Below are positions 61,292-64,000 of a DNA stretch of 64,000 bases, piece by piece. Under the pieces are notes generated by a model. That model was not told where the DNA came from. It saw only the letters and a program-made list of their open reading frames with translations, and made no database searches. Within the stretch, counting starts at the first letter, position 1, and every line of letters begins with the position of its first letter. Both the position numbers and the translations under genes were made by a program. Location: positions 21,444-85,443 of the forward strand of contig NZ_NRRV01000021.1 of assembly GCF_016583825.1 (NCBI RefSeq). Reading direction: 5' to 3'. This stretch comes from Thiohalocapsa halophila. GTDB taxonomy: Bacteria; Pseudomonadota; Gammaproteobacteria; Chromatiales; Chromatiaceae.

Positions 61292-64000
61292 GCCTGTCCG
61301 CCGTCGCGTCCGAGAGGCTCACCGAGACCTCATCGGCATCGCCCCTCGCACCCCCGCTGCCGGCGGCCGCCGGCGAGCGCCTGCTGTGGGGTCGGCTCTA
61401 CGGCGCCGCCGGCGCACTGGCCATTGCGAACGCCGCCCGGCAGGCGCAGCGCCCCATTCTCGCTGCGGTGGCCGACATGCCCGCGGCGGCGCAGCTGCGA
61501 GAGGAGCTCGGCTTCTTCCTGCGCGAGCCGGCAGCAGACGGGGTAGCGGGACAGGACATCCCGGTGCTGACCTTCCCGGACTGGGAGACCCTGCCCTACG
61601 ACGTCTTCTCGCCGCTGCCGGAGCTGGTCTCGGAGCGGCTCCTCGCCCTCCATCGCCTGCCCGGCCTCGGCCGCGGCGTACTGGTGGTGCCCGTGGGCAC
61701 GCTGTTGCAGCGTCTGCCGCCGCGGGCGTTCGTGGACGGCCATGCCCTGGTGCTGGCCGTCGGCGACCGCCTGGACCTGAACGCCACGCGCGAGCGGCTC
61801 ACCCGCTCCGGCTATCAGTGCGTCTCGCAGGTCATTGCCCACGGCGAGTTTGCCGTGCGCGGCGCCCTGCTGGACGTCTTTCCCATGGGCAGCCAGCAGC
61901 CGCTGCGCATCGACCTGTTCGACGATGAGGTGGAGTCCATCCGCACCTTCGACCCGGACAGCCAGCGCTCCCTGGAAAAGCTCGAGCGCGTGCGCGTGCT
62001 GCCGGCGCGGGAGTACCCCACCGACGAGGATGCCATCAGCGCCTTCCGCCAGCGCTGGCGCGCGGCCATCGATGCCGACCCCAAGGCGAGCATCATCTAC
62101 CGGGAGGTCTCCGAGGGCCGCATGCCCGGCGGCATCGAGTACTACCTGCCGCTGTTCTTCGAGGAGACCGCCACGCTCTTCGACTATTTGCCGGACGACG
62201 CCCTGGTCTTCGAGCACGCCGACGTGCGCGACGCCGCCGAGGACGCCCTCGCGCGCATCGGCGAGCGCTACGAGCAGCGCCGCCACGACGCCGAGCGCCC
62301 GCTGCTGCCGCCCCGCGATCTCTACCTGGGCCGCGACGATCTCGCCGCGCGTCTGAACGCCCGGCCCGGCGTGTGCTGGCAGTCGCCGGAGGTGCCGGAC
62401 CGGCGCAAGGGCTATGCCGCGGTGCACAACTTCGCCACTGCGACGCCGCCGGCGCTGGCCATCCACGCCCGTGCAGAGCGCCCGGCGGCGGCCCTGCAGG
62501 CCTTTCTGGAGAGGCCCGGGCAGCGCACGCTCTTCATCGCCGAGAGCACCGGCCGCCGGGAGCTGCTGCTGGAGAGCCTGCACGGTTTTCGCATCCAGCC
62601 CCAGCCGGTGGAGAGCTGGCAGGCCTTCGCCGACGGCCGTATGGACCTCGGCATCACGGTGGCGCCGCTGGAGCAGCCTTTGCTGCTTCCCTCGGCGCCG
62701 CCCCTAGCCCATCCAGCTGCCGACGGCAGCCTCGCCATTGTCACCGAGACCCAGCTCTACGGCGAGCGAGTGCGCCAGGAGCGCCGGCGCAAGCAGAAGG
62801 CCCGCGACGGCGAGGCCGTGGTGCGCAACCTCACGGAGCTGCACGAGGGCGCGCCCGTCGTACATGAGGAGCACGGCGTCGGGCGCTTCATCGGCCTGCA
62901 GAGCCTGGCGGTGGGCGGCGAGAAGACGGAGTTTCTGGCGCTGGAATACGCCAAGGGCGACAAGCTCTATGTACCCGTGAGCTCCCTGCACCTGATCTCC
63001 CGCTACACGGGAGCGGCCCCGGAGAACGCCCCGCTGCATCGGCTCGGCAGCGACCAATGGGACAAGATCAAGCGCAAGGCGGCCGAGAAGGCCCACGACG
63101 TGGCCGCAGAACTGCTAGATATCTACGCCCGCCGCGCCGCCCGTCAGGGGGTCGCCTTCCCGGACCCGGGTACCGAGTATGCCGCCTTCTCGAGCGCCTT
63201 CGAGTTCGAGGAGACGCCGGACCAGCAGCGCGCCATCGAGGCCATCATGGAAGACATGGCCAAGGCGAAGCCCATGGACCGAGTGGTCTGCGGCGATGTC
63301 GGCTTCGGCAAGACCGAGGTGGCCATGCGCGCGGCCTTTGTGGCAGTCAGCGCCGGCAAGCAGGTGGCGGTGCTGGTGCCGACCACGCTCTTGGCCCAGC
63401 AGCACTATCAGAATTTTGCGGACAGGTTCGCCGACTGGCCCATCAAGGTCGAGAGCCTGTCGCGCTTTCAGAACCAAAAAGAGACCAAGGCGGTGCAGGA
63501 CGGCATCGCCGCCGGCACCGTGGACATCGTCGTCGGCACCCACAAGCTGCTCCAGGGCAACAGCAGGTTCAAGAACTTGGGGCTCGCCATCATTGACGAG
63601 GAGCACCGCTTCGGCGTGCGCCACAAGGAGCAGCTCAAGAACCTGCGCGCCGAGGTGGATGTGCTGACGCTCACCGCCACGCCCATCCCGCGCACGCTCA
63701 ACATGGCCATGTCCGGCATGCGCGATCTCTCCATCATCGCCACGCCGCCGGTGGAGCGCCACCCCATCAAGACCTTCGTCTCGCCCTGGAACGACGGGCT
63801 CATCCAGGAGGCCTGCCAGCGCGAGATCGCCCGCGGCGGCCAGGTCTACTTCCTGCACAACGAGGTGGAGACCATCGAGAACATGGCGCAGAAGGTGGAA
63901 GCCCTGGCGCCAAGCGCACGGGTGGAATTCGCCCACGGCCAGATGCGCGAGAAGGACCTGGAGCGCGTCATGCGGGACTTCTATCACCGCCGCTTCAACG
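61288..64000 (+). CDS. mfd: Transcription-repair coupling factor Mfd (3' truncated by window)
   Basis: The first ~904 residues of Mfd are present. The UvrB-homology region has PDWETLPYDVFSPLPELVSE and RGALLDVFPMGSQQPLRIDL. The RNA-polymerase-interacting domain contains HEEHGVGRFIGLQ (beginning VHEEHGVGRF) and the RecG-like translocase has Walker A VCGDVGFGKTEVAMRAA and DEEHRFGVRHKEQ, with TLTATPIPRTLNM. The frame is still open at the right edge. ATG overlaps the pstS F stop, with GGGAG seven bases upstream. It removes stalled RNA polymerase and recruits UvrA. Confidence 0.96.
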   Translation, partial: MSLSAVASERLTETSSASPLAPPLPAAAGERLLWGRLYGAAGALAIANAARQAQRPILAAVADMPAAAQLREELGFFLREPAADGVAGQDIPVLTFPDWETLPYDVFSPLPELVSERLLALHRLPGLGRGVLVVPVGTLLQRLPPRAFVDGHALVLAVGDRLDLNATRERLTRSGYQCVSQVIAHGEFAVRGALLDVFPMGSQQPLRIDLFDDEVESIRTFDPDSQRSLEKLERVRVLPAREYPTDEDAISAFRQRWRAAIDADPKASIIYREVSEGRMPGGIEYYLPLFFEETATLFDYLPDDALVFEHADVRDAAEDALARIGERYEQRRHDAERPLLPPRDLYLGRDDLAARLNARPGVCWQSPEVPDRRKGYAAVHNFATATPPALAIHARAERPAAALQAFLERPGQRTLFIAESTGRRELLLESLHGFRIQPQPVESWQAFADGRMDLGITVAPLEQPLLLPSAPPLAHPAADGSLAIVTETQLYGERVRQERRRKQKARDGEAVVRNLTELHEGAPVVHEEHGVGRFIGLQSLAVGGEKTEFLALEYAKGDKLYVPVSSLHLISRYTGAAPENAPLHRLGSDQWDKIKRKAAEKAHDVAAELLDIYARRAARQGVAFPDPGTEYAAFSSAFEFEETPDQQRAIEAIMEDMAKAKPMDRVVCGDVGFGKTEVAMRAAFVAVSAGKQVAVLVPTTLLAQQHYQNFADRFADWPIKVESLSRFQNQKETKAVQDGIAAGTVDIVVGTHKLLQGNSRFKNLGLAIIDEEHRFGVRHKEQLKNLRAEVDVLTLTATPIPRTLNMAMSGMRDLSIIATPPVERHPIKTFVSPWNDGLIQEACQREIARGGQVYFLHNEVETIENMAQKVEALAPSARVEFAHGQMREKDLERVMRDFYHRRFN

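Overview
The window is GC-rich DNA, almost certainly from a gammaproteobacterium. The dksA-gluQRS pair is a typical gammaproteobacterial arrangement, and Mfd, DksA and GlgP look proteobacterial. The exosortase A polysaccharide locus, the PHB/acetate genes and the CbbY-like phosphatase would suit an environmental Chromatiales/Ectothiorhodospiraceae-type bacterium. The genus is not determinable from the sequence, and that placement is inference.

Region 1 (1-17.4 kb, minus strand) is a near-continuous exosortase A (XrtA/PEP-CTERM) exopolysaccharide operon. It reads from the export lipoprotein at 17448 down to the O-antigen-ligase-like protein at 326: export lipoprotein, Wzz-type chain-length protein, BY-kinase with a Tyr-Gly tail, outer-membrane barrel, WecB epimerase, polysaccharide deacetylase, FemAB-like protein, glycosyltransferase, XrtA-EpsI, Asn-synthase-like amidotransferase, glycosyltransferase, PaaK/CapK-like ligase and O-ligase. 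A partial secreted or membrane protein gene runs off the left edge. No PEP-CTERM substrate is visible in the window.

Region 2 (17.6-28 kb) holds an aminotransferase, a CbbY-like HAD phosphatase, dksA-gluQRS, phosphoketolase, glycogen phosphorylase, a repeat-rich intergenic stretch and three small genes. Region 3 (28-34.1 kb, minus) is an acetyl-phosphate module: MaoC-Pta fusion, acetate kinase, a DUF3141 protein with a PhaC-like Cys-Asp-His triad, and an HSL-type esterase. A TTGTTGCA-type inverted repeat lies upstream. Phosphoketolase produces acetyl-phosphate, which Pta and AckA turn over, so regions 2 and 3 are linked metabolically.

Region 4 (34.3-40.9 kb) is a first Pst phosphate system, with a divergent extra PstS behind a PHO-box-like site and then pstS-pstC-pstA-pstB. 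Region 5 (41-46.5 kb) has a decayed alpha/beta hydrolase, a CoA-transferase, 3-hydroxybutyrate dehydrogenase and a FabI-like reductase (ketone body/PHB metabolism). It also has a MarR regulator and a membrane protein gene that share the same operator-like palindrome. Region 6 (46.8-52.6 kb) includes a ZIP-like membrane protein with two cyclic-nucleotide-binding-like domains inserted in its central loop, another PstS behind a triple PHO half-site array, a gene-poor stretch, and a Fic-fold protein lacking the catalytic His.

Region 7 (52.7-64 kb) is a second Pst system, transcribed pstS-pstC-pstA-pstB-pstS. Cytochrome b561, YceI, a 43-residue small protein and a sixth PstS with a damaged phosphate-binding loop follow. 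That PstS overlaps mfd by ATGA, and mfd is cut by the right edge. The most unusual content is the concentration of six PstS paralogues and two full Pst transporters within 27 kb, with no phoU or phoBR in the window.
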